The notes: generated by a model from the sequence alone, not told the origin. A DNA stretch of 64,000 nucleotides from JABWAJ01 sp038323375 (GCA_038323375.1 JBBQGV010000007.1:1-64000); one strand, 5' to 3'. Counted from the first letter of the stretch, positions 53,094-61,250 are shown. Numbers and translations: made by a program.

Positions 53094-53101
53094 CGCTGTA
53101 C

Positions 53102-53121
53102 CGCCGAACTCCGATTCGGCG
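53102..53121. repeat. Short palindrome after the cargo gene
   Basis: CGCCGAA and TTCGGCG flank CTCCGA, 9 bases after the stop codon. The T-run is missing, so it is more likely an extragenic palindrome than a terminator. Confidence 0.45.
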
Positions 53122-53222
53122 ACGTAATAAGCAGACAGACACAACCGAACGGCGTTCAGCGGTTTCTGTAACTGACCGATTGTATTCTTGAAGGTCTGTC
53201 AGCTCAAGCTGGCGACCACAAG

Positions 53223-53435
53223 CTACTTGCGTACCAGCAAGGCCCCGCCAACCAGCACGCAAACGCCTGCAAGCACGTACAAAATGGTGGTTTCCTGCGA
53301 GGCGCCTTTGTCTTCAGCCGATAACTTGAAGCTGCCAATTTCGATTTCGGCTTTGTCTTCTTTGCTGTTGGCAAATGCATAAATGCCAACGCCGATTCCG
53401 AGAACCAGCAACACGAGTGCGATGTTTTTGCTCAT
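53223..53435 (-). CDS. Small DUF3185-like membrane protein
   Basis: 70 residues from the ATG at 53435 (MSKNIALVLLVLGIGVGIYA). Two membrane helices (residues 4-22 and 50-67) flank a polar loop with IEIGSFKLSAEDKGASQETT. The shape and the loop fit the DUF3185 family of short two-helix proteins of unknown function. The gene lies 29 bases from the stop of the ATP-grasp-like gene on the same strand, so it may be the last gene of that cluster's transcript. Confidence 0.7.
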   Translation of the reverse strand: MSKNIALVLLVLGIGVGIYAFANSKEDKAEIEIGSFKLSAEDKGASQETTILYVLAGVCVLVGGALLVRK

Positions 53436-53463
53436 ATTAGGTTTGTTGATTTGATAATTTGAT

Positions 53464-54654
53464 CTAATCTTCAAAAAAGCCGACGCTGCCGCCGACCCAA
53501 TCCTTATCCTTGTTGTAACGCACGCCGACCATTTCGCCTTTGCTGAGCCGAATCAGGTTGTTCACCAATTGTGGCCGGGCGGCACCGTCTTCCCACAGAA
53601 ACATCATGCGCATTTCGCACTTGGCGGGCGCATTGGGCGTCGGGATCACCGGCGCGTATTCCATTTTGCGTTGAAGGATATAGTTTGAACGGTCTTCCAC
53701 CGAATCAAAATCGGACTTAGTCGGGTTGATGATAACCCCCTGGCCGGAGAACGAAAACAGGGGCTTGAGCACGTAGCGATCCAAATCGTCAGGCGCGGCG
53801 TCTAAGTCGCTTAGGAAATAGGATTTCGGTACATAAGGGCTGTCCAACAGCGGCAAAGTATGTTTGCTGATGCGGAAAAACCAATTGGGGTGACCCACCC
53901 AGTGTGCGTTGATTTCGTCTGTAATCTCAAAACCTCTTGGCAGGTCGTTGCGCTTGTGCAACTCGTCAAAAATGACGCGGTTGTAGATGCGTTCAATGCC
54001 GATTTTTCGCCCGTCTTTTACATAATAAAGGTCTTTGCCTTCTTTGATGACATCGCTGATGCAGACAAACTCCAGGCCAATATCGCGGCGCGAGATGTAA
54101 AAATCAATGGCTGTATTCTGATTGGGCGGATCTACTTCCAACAGCACCACGTTTTCTGGGCGACTGTCGCCAAACATGATTTTGCGAAGCTGGGCGATGT
54201 AATCCTCAGAGGTCATGCCGTCAAAAAGGTGCGTAAAATGGTCCGGGATATTGAAAAATTCCCGGTAGGCCCTCGCGACGGTATCCTGCCAAAAATACAG
54301 CGACGGAAAGCCTTGCAACTCCACCAATTGCGGAAAATAATCCCCGTTTTCATCCTGGCAAATTCCAAAGTCTAACTGAATAAAAGTGGTGTGGGGCGTT
54401 TCGTTGGGCACGTGCAGGTGCGGCGGAATGGCGCTTTCCGACAAGGTTTTAAAATCAGGCCGCATCAGGGTTTTTAGGATATCCTCCGATGCTGTGATGA
54501 GTTTTTCTTTCAGCGCATGGGGCACAAAAACCGGCGTTTCCGCTACCCGGAAATTCGGGCGGTGACCGTAAGTTTCGGTAATGTGATCCAGCATGTCTTC
54601 GTAGCGCTCGATACGGAATTGCTCGTTGTAGGCTTGGCGATACCTGGCGATCAT
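53464..54654 (-). CDS. ATP-grasp-like enzyme of unknown substrate
   Basis: 396 residues. The C-terminal 180 look like an ATP-grasp domain: VLKPLFSFSGQGVII (nucleotide-binding lysine and flexible loop), YILQRKMEYAPVI, CEMRMMFLWEDG (acidic residue before the metal site), NNLIRLSKGEMVGVRYN. The N-terminal half has conserved-looking QLDFGICQDENGDYFPQLVE and ENVVLLEVDPPNQNTAIDFY, a possible pre-ATP-grasp domain. The ligation partners are unknown. It is on the same strand as a glutamine amidotransferase and a second ATP-grasp enzyme, 201 bases downstream of the amidotransferase. The three probably act in one pathway making an amide- or peptide-like product. The fold call is by motif and moderately secure. 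Confidence 0.6.
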   Translation of the reverse strand: MIARYRQAYNEQFRIERYEDMLDHITETYGHRPNFRVAETPVFVPHALKEKLITASEDILKTLMRPDFKTLSESAIPPHLHVPNETPHTTFIQLDFGICQDENGDYFPQLVELQGFPSLYFWQDTVARAYREFFNIPDHFTHLFDGMTSEDYIAQLRKIMFGDSRPENVVLLEVDPPNQNTAIDFYISRRDIGLEFVCISDVIKEGKDLYYVKDGRKIGIERIYNRVIFDELHKRNDLPRGFEITDEINAHWVGHPNWFFRISKHTLPLLDSPYVPKSYFLSDLDAAPDDLDRYVLKPLFSFSGQGVIINPTKSDFDSVEDRSNYILQRKMEYAPVIPTPNAPAKCEMRMMFLWEDGAARPQLVNNLIRLSKGEMVGVRYNKDKDWVGGSVGFFED

Positions 54655-54791
54655 GCTAATGTAGGTTTTAGTCTATAAAGTTGGCAATCTTTTTCAGTTG
54701 GTAGGTTTGGGCGTACTTCTGATGAAATTCCGTTGTCAGTCAATTTGTGTGCTGTTAGCGCAAAAAATCAATCGTTTATTCATCAACATCT

Positions 54792-54901
54792 TGATCCCCG
54801 TAAACTCTTGCCTACTGCTGAATGTCAACGCTAAGATTATTTTGTAACCAACGCCTTAATATCCGTAAACTCCTGCCAACTGCGCACTGCTGGCTGTCAA
54901 C
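54792..54901. repeat. Imperfect copy of the amidotransferase 3' end beyond its stop codon
   Basis: GTAAACTCTTGCC then TACTGCTGAATGTCAAC at about 54800-54828 repeats GTAAACTCCTGCC then ACTGCTGGCTGTCAAC at about 54864-54901, with a 9-base gap and a few mismatches. The latter encodes the last residues (LTASSAQLAGVYGY) of the amidotransferase. The offset is about 67 bases. It is similar in kind to the copy behind feoB. Confidence 0.5.
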
Positions 54902-55704
54902 TTTCCCGATAATGCACCCAACGCCCGGCGCAAAAACAGCGGCAGGATGATGTCGTGGGTCAGACCGATTTTTCCGGGATCTTTTAAATGCTCAATCATT
55001 TCAAGGTACTTTTCTTCGCTGTGTTCCAGGGTGATTTTGCGGGAGCGTTCCGGATCGAGAAAATGTTTCAGCATGCCTTCCGAATCGGCTTCTGGGTGAA
55101 ATTGCACCCCGAAAATTTCTTCTGAAAAGCGAACCGCCATCAGTGCGCGTTCCAACGCAATGTGCGGACGCTGTTTTTCCAACGCTATAATTTTTGCGCC
55201 CATGTCTTCAAACCGAGCCTCATCCGGCTGCGTTACCTGGAAATCCCGGAAGTCCGCCACATAAAACGGATTTTCTAACCCGTCAAACAGCGGTTCGTCG
55301 TGTCCTTCTTCTGTGATGTGACAGATAAACGTACCAAAAGACACCGATTTGCGGCGGCTTATTGATGCCAGACCAAAATGCAGGCATGCCATCTGAAAGG
55401 AGTGACAAATCAGGAAAACGTGCTTGCGCGAATTTTCCGGATTCTGGTTCCATTGCCAGACGGCATCCAACCATTTATAATATTTTACATCCCAGACGCC
55501 GTCGCCATCGGTTGGATTGCCCGGGCCGCCTGTGGATATGTAAATGTCGAAACTCAGATCGGGTACTTCCGCCAAACTTCTTACGTCAAATACTTCCCAT
55601 TCTACTACGTCGCCAAACTGGCTGAGAATCTCCTTGATACATCGCATTCCCTGATTGGGGAGACCTTCGTACATATCGAGAATGGCTAATCGTGCCGTTT
55701 CCAT
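54856..55704 (-). CDS. Class I glutamine amidotransferase-like protein
   Basis: 282 residues. Features of class I GATase: an oxyanion segment (DIYISTGGPGNPTDGDGVW), the nucleophile in VFLICHSFQMACLHF (C-H-S-F-Q, where GICLGHQ is commoner) and the second and third triad residues in FGVQFHPEADSEGML. A C-terminal extension of about 70 residues (RSRKITLEHSEEKYLEMIEH) is not part of the core. It would release ammonia from glutamine, or hydrolyse a gamma-glutamyl bond, for a partner enzyme. It sits between two ATP-grasp-type genes on the same strand, the arrangement expected of an amide-forming pathway. It is not one of the well-known amidotransferases. Confidence 0.8.
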   Translation of the reverse strand: METARLAILDMYEGLPNQGMRCIKEILSQFGDVVEWEVFDVRSLAEVPDLSFDIYISTGGPGNPTDGDGVWDVKYYKWLDAVWQWNQNPENSRKHVFLICHSFQMACLHFGLASISRRKSVSFGTFICHITEEGHDEPLFDGLENPFYVADFRDFQVTQPDEARFEDMGAKIIALEKQRPHIALERALMAVRFSEEIFGVQFHPEADSEGMLKHFLDPERSRKITLEHSEEKYLEMIEHLKDPGKIGLTHDIILPLFLRRALGALSGKLTASSAQLAGVYGY

Positions 55705-55873
55705 CGTGTGTGTGTTCGTTTATATTCGTGGATATAGTGTGTGTTCAACACGAAAAAGTGCCCCGAAGTTTAGGTCGGGGCGCCTTTCCATATATGCTTA
55801 CTTGTGCTTTAGACTCAAAAGTACAGTTTTGTAACACCCTGATTCTGAAAATGAAAGCCGAAAGGGCGCCCGA

Positions 55874-56923
55874 TTATTTCGTTTTCTTTGCCGCAGCGGT
55901 TTTCGGACTTGCAGCTTTGGCTTCCGCTTTCGGAGCCGCAGCTTTTTTAGCTACTGCTTTTTTTTCCGGTGTCGTGACTGCATTCCCCTGAGCCGACTGC
56001 TGAATGTACGTACCCCAGGTTAAATTGTTTCCACCCGGAACTTGCTCCAGTGCGCGCTCGATGGCGTATTTGGCAGCGTGTTCCACCACCCAGTCGAAAT
56101 TCTCCTGCCCCACCGAATTCACATCGGCGTCGGGCGCGGGGTTGCAAAAATCAATGGCGTAGGGAATGCCGTCGCGGATCGCAAATTCAACGGTATTGAA
56201 ATCATAACCCAGCGCGTTGTTCAGGCGCAGCACGTAATCCTCCATCGTTTTGATGAGGGAAGCCGGCACGTCGAAGTTTGCTGCATAGCGCAGGTGGTGT
56301 GGGTTGCGCGGCTCGTAGTGCATGATGCGGATGTATTTCCGGCCAATCGAATAGCACCGGAAATAGGCATCAAACTTGATTTCTTCCTGCAACATCATCA
56401 CCAACTGCTCTGTTTCGGCAAATTTGTCGAACAGCTCGTCGGCATTGTTCAGTTTGTAAACGCTTTTCCAGCCCCCGCCGGAGTGTGGTTTCATGTAGGC
56501 CGGGAAACCGATGTAATCGAAAATGGCTTTCCAGTCGAGCGGAAAAGAGAGGTTGGAAAACGACTCTGCGCTCGTGTCGGTCGGATGATCCCGCGAAGGG
56601 AGCAGCACCGTATTGGGCACCGGCACACCGACCTGCAAGGCCAGGCAGTTGTTGAAAAACTTTTCATCAGCGCTCCACCAGAACGGGTTGTTGATCACCG
56701 CTGTTCCGGTCAGCGCAGCATTTTTTAGGAAAGCGCGGTAGAACGGCACGTCCTGCGAGATGCGGTCAATGATCACTGCATAGTCGGTTGCCACGCCCTG
56801 GGCAACCATGTTGATGCTTACGGGTTCTGCGATCACCCCGCTCACTTTCATCGCGTTTACCCGATCCACAAAGGCTTTCGGAAAACTGCGTTCTTGTCCG
56901 AATAGGATACCGATCTTCTTCAT
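55874..56923 (-). CDS. ATP-grasp ligase with lysine/alanine-rich C-terminal tail
   Basis: About 349 residues from the ATG at 56923 (MKKIGILFGQERSFPKAFVD); a TTG four codons earlier is less likely. RimK-like ATP-grasp motifs: FPAYMKPHSGGGWKSVYKL (lysine and glycine loop), MMLQEEIKFDAYFRCYSIG, and the metal site VEFAIRDGIPYAIDFCNPAP. The last 36 residues are a basic tail of lysine, alanine and proline (KKAVAKKAAAPKAEAKAASP), like histone H1-type or nucleic-acid-binding tails. It is the first gene of the minus-strand run ATP-grasp / amidotransferase / ATP-grasp-like. The substrate is unknown. The tail is unusual for this family and is in the same frame, with no break. Confidence 0.8.
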   Translation of the reverse strand: MKKIGILFGQERSFPKAFVDRVNAMKVSGVIAEPVSINMVAQGVATDYAVIIDRISQDVPFYRAFLKNAALTGTAVINNPFWWSADEKFFNNCLALQVGVPVPNTVLLPSRDHPTDTSAESFSNLSFPLDWKAIFDYIGFPAYMKPHSGGGWKSVYKLNNADELFDKFAETEQLVMMLQEEIKFDAYFRCYSIGRKYIRIMHYEPRNPHHLRYAANFDVPASLIKTMEDYVLRLNNALGYDFNTVEFAIRDGIPYAIDFCNPAPDADVNSVGQENFDWVVEHAAKYAIERALEQVPGGNNLTWGTYIQQSAQGNAVTTPEKKAVAKKAAAPKAEAKAASPKTAAAKKTK

Positions 56924-57029
56924 AGAGGCTTGCAAGTTTGGTTCTGAAAAGTTTTTTTGTGGCGCAATATCTCAAAAACTTTGGAAAAGAAATTGGAAAA
57001 TGAAAAAATCCTTGCCAAAAGGGCTTCAT

Positions 57030-57060
57030 TTGCAAAGCAGCGCCCAATCAACTATCTTTG
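57030..57060 (+). promoter_or_regulatory. Promoter of the DUF433/DUF5615 pair
   Basis: TTG at 57030-57032, a 20-base spacer and TATCTTTG at 57053-57060 match the Bacteroidota consensus exactly. Transcription should start near 57066, about 12 bases before the DUF433 ATG. Confidence 0.78.
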
Positions 57061-57077
57061 TGAAAACTTAAATTTCT

Positions 57078-57317
57078 ATGCAAAATCCGCTTTTGACCAG
57101 GATTACGCTCAATCCGGAAGTCTGCAAAGGCAAACCTACGATCCGCAACATGCGGTTCACCGTTGCCCAATTGCTGGAATTATTGGCAGGAGGCATGTCC
57201 CAGGAAGAAATTCTGGAAGATTACCCGTTTTTAGAGGTGGAAGATATTTATGCATGTCTATGGTATGCCGCCCAAATCGCCAATACCAAAGATATTACGG
57301 AAGTAGCCGCCGCTTGA
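57078..57317 (+). CDS. DUF433-family antitoxin
   Basis: 79 residues: ITLNPEVCKGKPTIRNMRFT, VAQLLELLAGGMSQEEILED, YPFLEVEDIYACLWYAAQIA. This is the whole DUF433 pattern (NP-V--GKP-I---R--V--IL--L--G-S-EEIL-DYP-L--EDI-A-L-YAA). DUF433 proteins act as antitoxins or DNA-binding partners to DUF5615 PIN-like toxins. The toxin gene starts 4 bases after this stop codon. The consensus promoter directly upstream should drive both. It appears intact. Confidence 0.92.
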   Translation: MQNPLLTRITLNPEVCKGKPTIRNMRFTVAQLLELLAGGMSQEEILEDYPFLEVEDIYACLWYAAQIANTKDITEVAAA

Positions 57318-57321
57318 AAGC

Positions 57322-57678
57322 ATGCTTAAATTCATTGTAGATACCCAGTTGCCGCCCCGCTTAGCCCGCTTTCTTTCAGGCAAGGGATATGATGCCATTC
57401 ATACGTCATTTTCTCCTGACGGACACCTTTTTAACGATCAGTATATTGTCCAAATCGCATTGCAGGAAGCCCGCATCATCATTACCAAAGACAGTGACTT
57501 TCTCGATCACATTCTCACCAAAGGGGCTCCGCCTTAAGTTCTGCTTCTTAAATTCGGCAACATTGGCAATGCTGAATTATTGGCTTATATCGAGCGTGAA
57601 CTTTCAAGAATCATGGCTTACTTCGATCAATCAGCCGGATTGGTTGTCTTCAGCAGAACAAACCTAATCCATTATTGA
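57322..57678 (+). pseudogene. DUF5615 PIN-like toxin gene with an in-frame stop
   Basis: From the ATG at 57322: MLKFIVDTQLPPRLARFLSG, KGYDAIHTSFSPDGHLFND, IIITKDSDFLDHILTKGAPP, then TAA at 57535-57537. The same frame goes on as VLLLKFGNIGNAELLAYIER and FDQSAGLVVFSRTNLIHY, ending at TGA 57676-57678. The DUF5615 pattern has D-LP--LA--L, then TKD-DF, then PPK-LLL-LGN. The stop falls exactly on the lysine position (AAA or AAG to TAA), so this is a point nonsense mutation in an otherwise full 118-codon toxin. The acidic residues D (VDTQLPP) and D (TKDSDF) are present. Truncation at codon 71 removes the last third. Confidence 0.85.
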
Positions 57679-57795
57679 TCGAACTTTTTTTATCAAAACA
57701 AGTTTCCACAGCAAGATCATTTTCTCAGATGGGTATTAAAACGGTTTCTTACTTTTGCCAACAGATTTTCCTAACCAAAGATCAGGGTTCACAAC

Positions 57796-60690
57796 ATGGA
57801 TAAGACAGCTTTTTACGACCGGTTTTCAAGCCGGCACATCGGCATCGGGTCGGAAGAACTTCAAGAGATGCTGGCGCTCATTGGCGTGTCGTCTCTCGAC
57901 CAATTGATTTACGAAACCGTGCCGGATGCCATCCGGCTGCAAGGAGCGCTGAACATCCCGGAAGCCGTTTCGGAATTTCAATACCTCCAGGAACTGAAAC
58001 AAACGGCTGCTAAAAACCGCGTCTTCAAATCTTATATCGGCATGGGTTACCACGGTACGATTACGCCGTCGGTCATCCTGCGCAATATCTTCCAGAATCC
58101 GGGCTGGTATACCCAATATACCCCTTACCAGGCTGAAATCGCCCAGGGTCGTCTGGAAGCGCTGCTCAATTTCCAGACCATGGTCAGCGACCTTACGGGG
58201 CTGCCCATCGCCAACGCCTCACTGCTCGATGAAGGCACCGCCGCCGCCGAAGCGATGCACATGTTCTACGCGCTAAAAAACAAAAAAGCCAAAGGCGATG
58301 CCGCCAATGAGTTTTTGGTATCCGACAAAACGCTGCCGCAAACCATAGAAATCCTGCAAACCCGCGCCGAACCATTAGCCATCAAAGTTGTGGTTGGCGA
58401 CTGGCGCGCGTTCGAGTTTACCGATAAAACTTTCGGTATCCTGCTGCAATACCCCGACCGGGAAGGCGCTGTGGAAGACTACCGTGCGTTGGCCGAAAAA
58501 GCGGCGGCGCAGGAAATTTACGTCACGGTGGCTGCCGATCTGCTCGGTTTGGCCCTGTTGACGCCTCCGGGCGAATGGGGTGCCGACGCCGTGGTGGGCA
58601 ATACGCAGCGCTTTGGCGTTCCGATGGGCTATGGCGGGCCGCATGCTGCCTATTTTGCAACAAAAGACGATTTCAAACGCCAGATTCCCGGGCGCATCAT
58701 CGGCGTGTCGGTGGATGTTCATGGCAAACCGGCTCTCCGTATGGCCCTGCAAACCCGCGAACAACATATCCGCCGCGAAAAAGCGACCTCCAATATTTGT
58801 ACGGCCCAGGCCCTGTTGTCCATCATGGCAGGCATGTATGCCGCCTGGCATGGCCCGAAAGGCATCCGCGCCATTGCGACCCGGGTGCATACGCTGGCGC
58901 AGATACTCGACGCCAACCTGAAAAAATTGGGCTATACGCAACGCAACTCCTACTTTTTCGATACGCTTTCCGTGGAAGCCGATGCAGACCTGCGTAGCAA
59001 ATTGCACCAATTGGCGGAAGCGGCTGAAATCAACTTTTACTACGGTGCCGAAGGTGTGCAGATCAGTTTGCACGAGGCGACGACGCTGGCCGACGTGGAA
59101 CAGCTTGTTGCTGTTTTTGCGGAAGCAAAAGGCGGCGCGCTGCCCTTCAACAGCAAAGAACCGGGCGCACTTCAACTCCCAGATACCCTGATCCGGCAAA
59201 GCCCTTACCTGACCCACCCGGTGTTCAACGAAAACCACACCGAAACCAAAATGATGCGCTACATCAAGCGCTTGGAACAACGCGACCTTTCGCTGACGCA
59301 CTCGATGATCCCGCTCGGCTCCTGCACGATGAAACTGAATGCAGCAACCGAACTCCTACCCGTGAGCTGGCCGGAATTTGCTGACATCCACCCCTTTGCG
59401 CCGCTGAACCAGACCGAAGGCTATCAGCAGGTTTTCCGCGAACTGGAAGCCTGGCTTTCTGAAATTACCGGATTTGCCGCCTGTTCGCTGCAACCCAATT
59501 CTGGCGCACAGGGCGAATACAGCGGGTTGCTCGTGATTCGCGCTTATCACGAATCGAGGGGCGAAACGCACCGCAACGTAGCGCTCATTCCCTCTTCCGC
59601 GCACGGCACCAACCCCGCAAGCGCCGTCATGGCCGGTTTTGACGTGGTGGTGGTACAATGCGACGACCACGGCAATATTGACCTGGCCGACCTTCAGGCG
59701 AAAGCCGAACAATACCGCGATCGCCTCGCTGCACTGATGGTGACTTACCCTTCCACGCACGGCGTTTTTGAGGTAAAAATCCGGGAAATCTGCGACATCA
59801 TTCATCAATACGGCGGCAAGGTGTATATGGACGGCGCCAATATGAACGCCCAGGTGGGCCTGACCAGTCCGGGCATCATCGGCGCGGACGTCTGCCACCT
59901 GAATTTGCACAAAACTTTCGCCATCCCGCACGGCGGCGGCGGCCCGGGCATGGGGCCTATCTGCGTCAACGAAAGCCTGAAACCGTTCCTGCCGGGTCAC
60001 CCATTAGTGAAAACCGGCGGTGAACAAGCTTCCGGCGCTGTTTCTGCGGCACCCTGGGGATCGGCCAGCATCCTGCTCATTTCTTATGCTTACATCAAAA
60101 TGTTGGGTAGCGCAGGCGTTACAGATGCGACAAAATATGCCATCCTGAGTGCCAACTACATCAAAGCGCGCTTAGAAACGGCTTTTCAGGTGCTGTACGT
60201 GGGCGACCTCGGCCGCTCGGCGCACGAACTGATCATTGACCTGAATCCGTTCAAATCTTTAGCCAGCGCGGAAGATGTGGCCAAGCGCCTCATGGACTAT
60301 GGTTTCCACGCCCCGACGTTGTCTTTCCCCGTTGCCGGCACCATCATGATCGAACCGACGGAAAGCGAAAGCAAGGATGAATTGGACCGCTTTTGCGATG
60401 CGTTGCTGCAAATCCGCAAGGAAATAGACGAAATAGCACGCGGCGAATACCCTGCCGACTCGAATGTATTGGTGAATGCACCGCACCCGGTGGAATTGGT
60501 GAGCGCCAATGACTGGACGATGCCGTACTCGCGCGAAAAAGCAGCCTACCCGCTGCCTTACCTGCGTCGCGGCCATAAGTTTTGGGCATCTGTGGGTCGC
60601 ATCAACAGCGCGCAAGGCGATCGCAACCTGATCTGCACCTGTCCACCCATCGAACTCTACGCCATGACCGACGACATTGCCACCGGATAA
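57796..60690 (+). CDS. gcvP: Glycine dehydrogenase (decarboxylating), P-protein
   Basis: 964 residues, the fused single-chain form. N-terminal half: FSSRHIGIGSEELQEMLALI, YIGMGYHGTITPSVILRNIF, YTPYQAEIAQGRLEALLNFQ. C-terminal half: SMIPLGSCTMKLNAATELLP, SAHGTNPASAVMAGFDVVVV, and the PLP-binding lysine in CHLNLHKTFAIPHGGGGPG. It decarboxylates glycine and passes the aminomethyl group to the H protein. The T, H and L protein genes are not in the window. The biotin carrier gene begins 14 bases downstream. A -7-like TACTTTTG stands at 57750-57757 without a clear -33 box. Confidence 0.97.
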   Translation: MDKTAFYDRFSSRHIGIGSEELQEMLALIGVSSLDQLIYETVPDAIRLQGALNIPEAVSEFQYLQELKQTAAKNRVFKSYIGMGYHGTITPSVILRNIFQNPGWYTQYTPYQAEIAQGRLEALLNFQTMVSDLTGLPIANASLLDEGTAAAEAMHMFYALKNKKAKGDAANEFLVSDKTLPQTIEILQTRAEPLAIKVVVGDWRAFEFTDKTFGILLQYPDREGAVEDYRALAEKAAAQEIYVTVAADLLGLALLTPPGEWGADAVVGNTQRFGVPMGYGGPHAAYFATKDDFKRQIPGRIIGVSVDVHGKPALRMALQTREQHIRREKATSNICTAQALLSIMAGMYAAWHGPKGIRAIATRVHTLAQILDANLKKLGYTQRNSYFFDTLSVEADADLRSKLHQLAEAAEINFYYGAEGVQISLHEATTLADVEQLVAVFAEAKGGALPFNSKEPGALQLPDTLIRQSPYLTHPVFNENHTETKMMRYIKRLEQRDLSLTHSMIPLGSCTMKLNAATELLPVSWPEFADIHPFAPLNQTEGYQQVFRELEAWLSEITGFAACSLQPNSGAQGEYSGLLVIRAYHESRGETHRNVALIPSSAHGTNPASAVMAGFDVVVVQCDDHGNIDLADLQAKAEQYRDRLAALMVTYPSTHGVFEVKIREICDIIHQYGGKVYMDGANMNAQVGLTSPGIIGADVCHLNLHKTFAIPHGGGGPGMGPICVNESLKPFLPGHPLVKTGGEQASGAVSAAPWGSASILLISYAYIKMLGSAGVTDATKYAILSANYIKARLETAFQVLYVGDLGRSAHELIIDLNPFKSLASAEDVAKRLMDYGFHAPTLSFPVAGTIMIEPTESESKDELDRFCDALLQIRKEIDEIARGEYPADSNVLVNAPHPVELVSANDWTMPYSREKAAYPLPYLRRGHKFWASVGRINSAQGDRNLICTCPPIELYAMTDDIATG

Positions 60691-60704
60691 AACAACAAAT
60701 AAGC

Positions 60705-61193
60705 ATGACAAACGAATCAGGTTATACCCTCAGCGTGGATGAACGCTTCGAGTTTCAGGAATTGCCCTCCGAGCAGATGGATATTCTTGCCATCGGTGAA
60801 AAAGGGCAATTCCATATTCTGAAAGACCACCGTTCCTACCACGCCGAAATTGTGGAGTTGGATCTCGCTGCAAAACGCTGTGTGGTGAAGGTGAACGGCA
60901 AAACCCATGAAGTAACCATCGCCGACGCCTACGACCGCCTCGTGAAAGACATGGGGCTTTCGACGGTCGTTCAGCACAAAATCAACGCCATCCATGCGCC
61001 GATGCCGGGGCTGGTGTTTGAAATCGTGGTGCAACCTGGCGACGAAGTCCAAAAAGGCGATCCGTTGCTCATTCTGGAGGCCATGAAAATGGAAAACGTG
61101 CTGAAATCGCCGAGCGACGGGGTGATTAAAAATATATGCGTGGAGAAAGGTGCCCCCGTGGAAAAAGGGCAGTTGTTGGTTGAATTGGCGTAG
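60705..61193 (+). CDS. Biotin carboxyl carrier protein (biotin/lipoyl domain)
   Basis: 162 residues from the ATG at 60705, 14 bases after gcvP. The C-terminal 75 residues are a biotinyl domain with the modified lysine in LLILEAMKMENVLKSPSDG, preceded by NAIHAPMPGLVFEIVVQPGD. The first 80 residues (FEFQELPSEQMDILAIGEKG, YHAEIVELDLAAKRCVVKVN) are the beta region usual in Bacteroidota carboxylase carrier subunits. It carries CO2 for an acyl-CoA or oxaloacetate-type carboxylase, and the other subunits are not nearby. The last codons and stop (GCGTAG) belong to the repeat at 61190. Confidence 0.92.
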   Translation: MTNESGYTLSVDERFEFQELPSEQMDILAIGEKGQFHILKDHRSYHAEIVELDLAAKRCVVKVNGKTHEVTIADAYDRLVKDMGLSTVVQHKINAIHAPMPGLVFEIVVQPGDEVQKGDPLLILEAMKMENVLKSPSDGVIKNICVEKGAPVEKGQLLVELA

Positions 61194-61250
61194 GGGGCGA
61201 CCCTCGCGGTCACCCAACCCGGCGTAGGGGCGACCCTCGCGGTCGCCCAA
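61189..61250. repeat. Two tandem GCGTAGGGGCGACCCTCGCGGTC-type units at a stop codon
   Basis: Two units of about 33 bases, each with the hairpin GGCGACC-CTC-GCGGTCGCC (the first has one mismatch), follow each other. The TAG of the first unit is the stop codon of the biotin carrier gene. The second ends directly at the RNA ligase remnant. The core is related to the repeats at 505-606 and 36014-36116. Confidence 0.85.

Noticed and set aside
57750..57757. TACTTTTG as a gcvP promoter
   Set aside because: It matches the -7 box but has no TTG at 19-21 bases upstream. It is noted in the gene entry but is not strong enough for its own feature.
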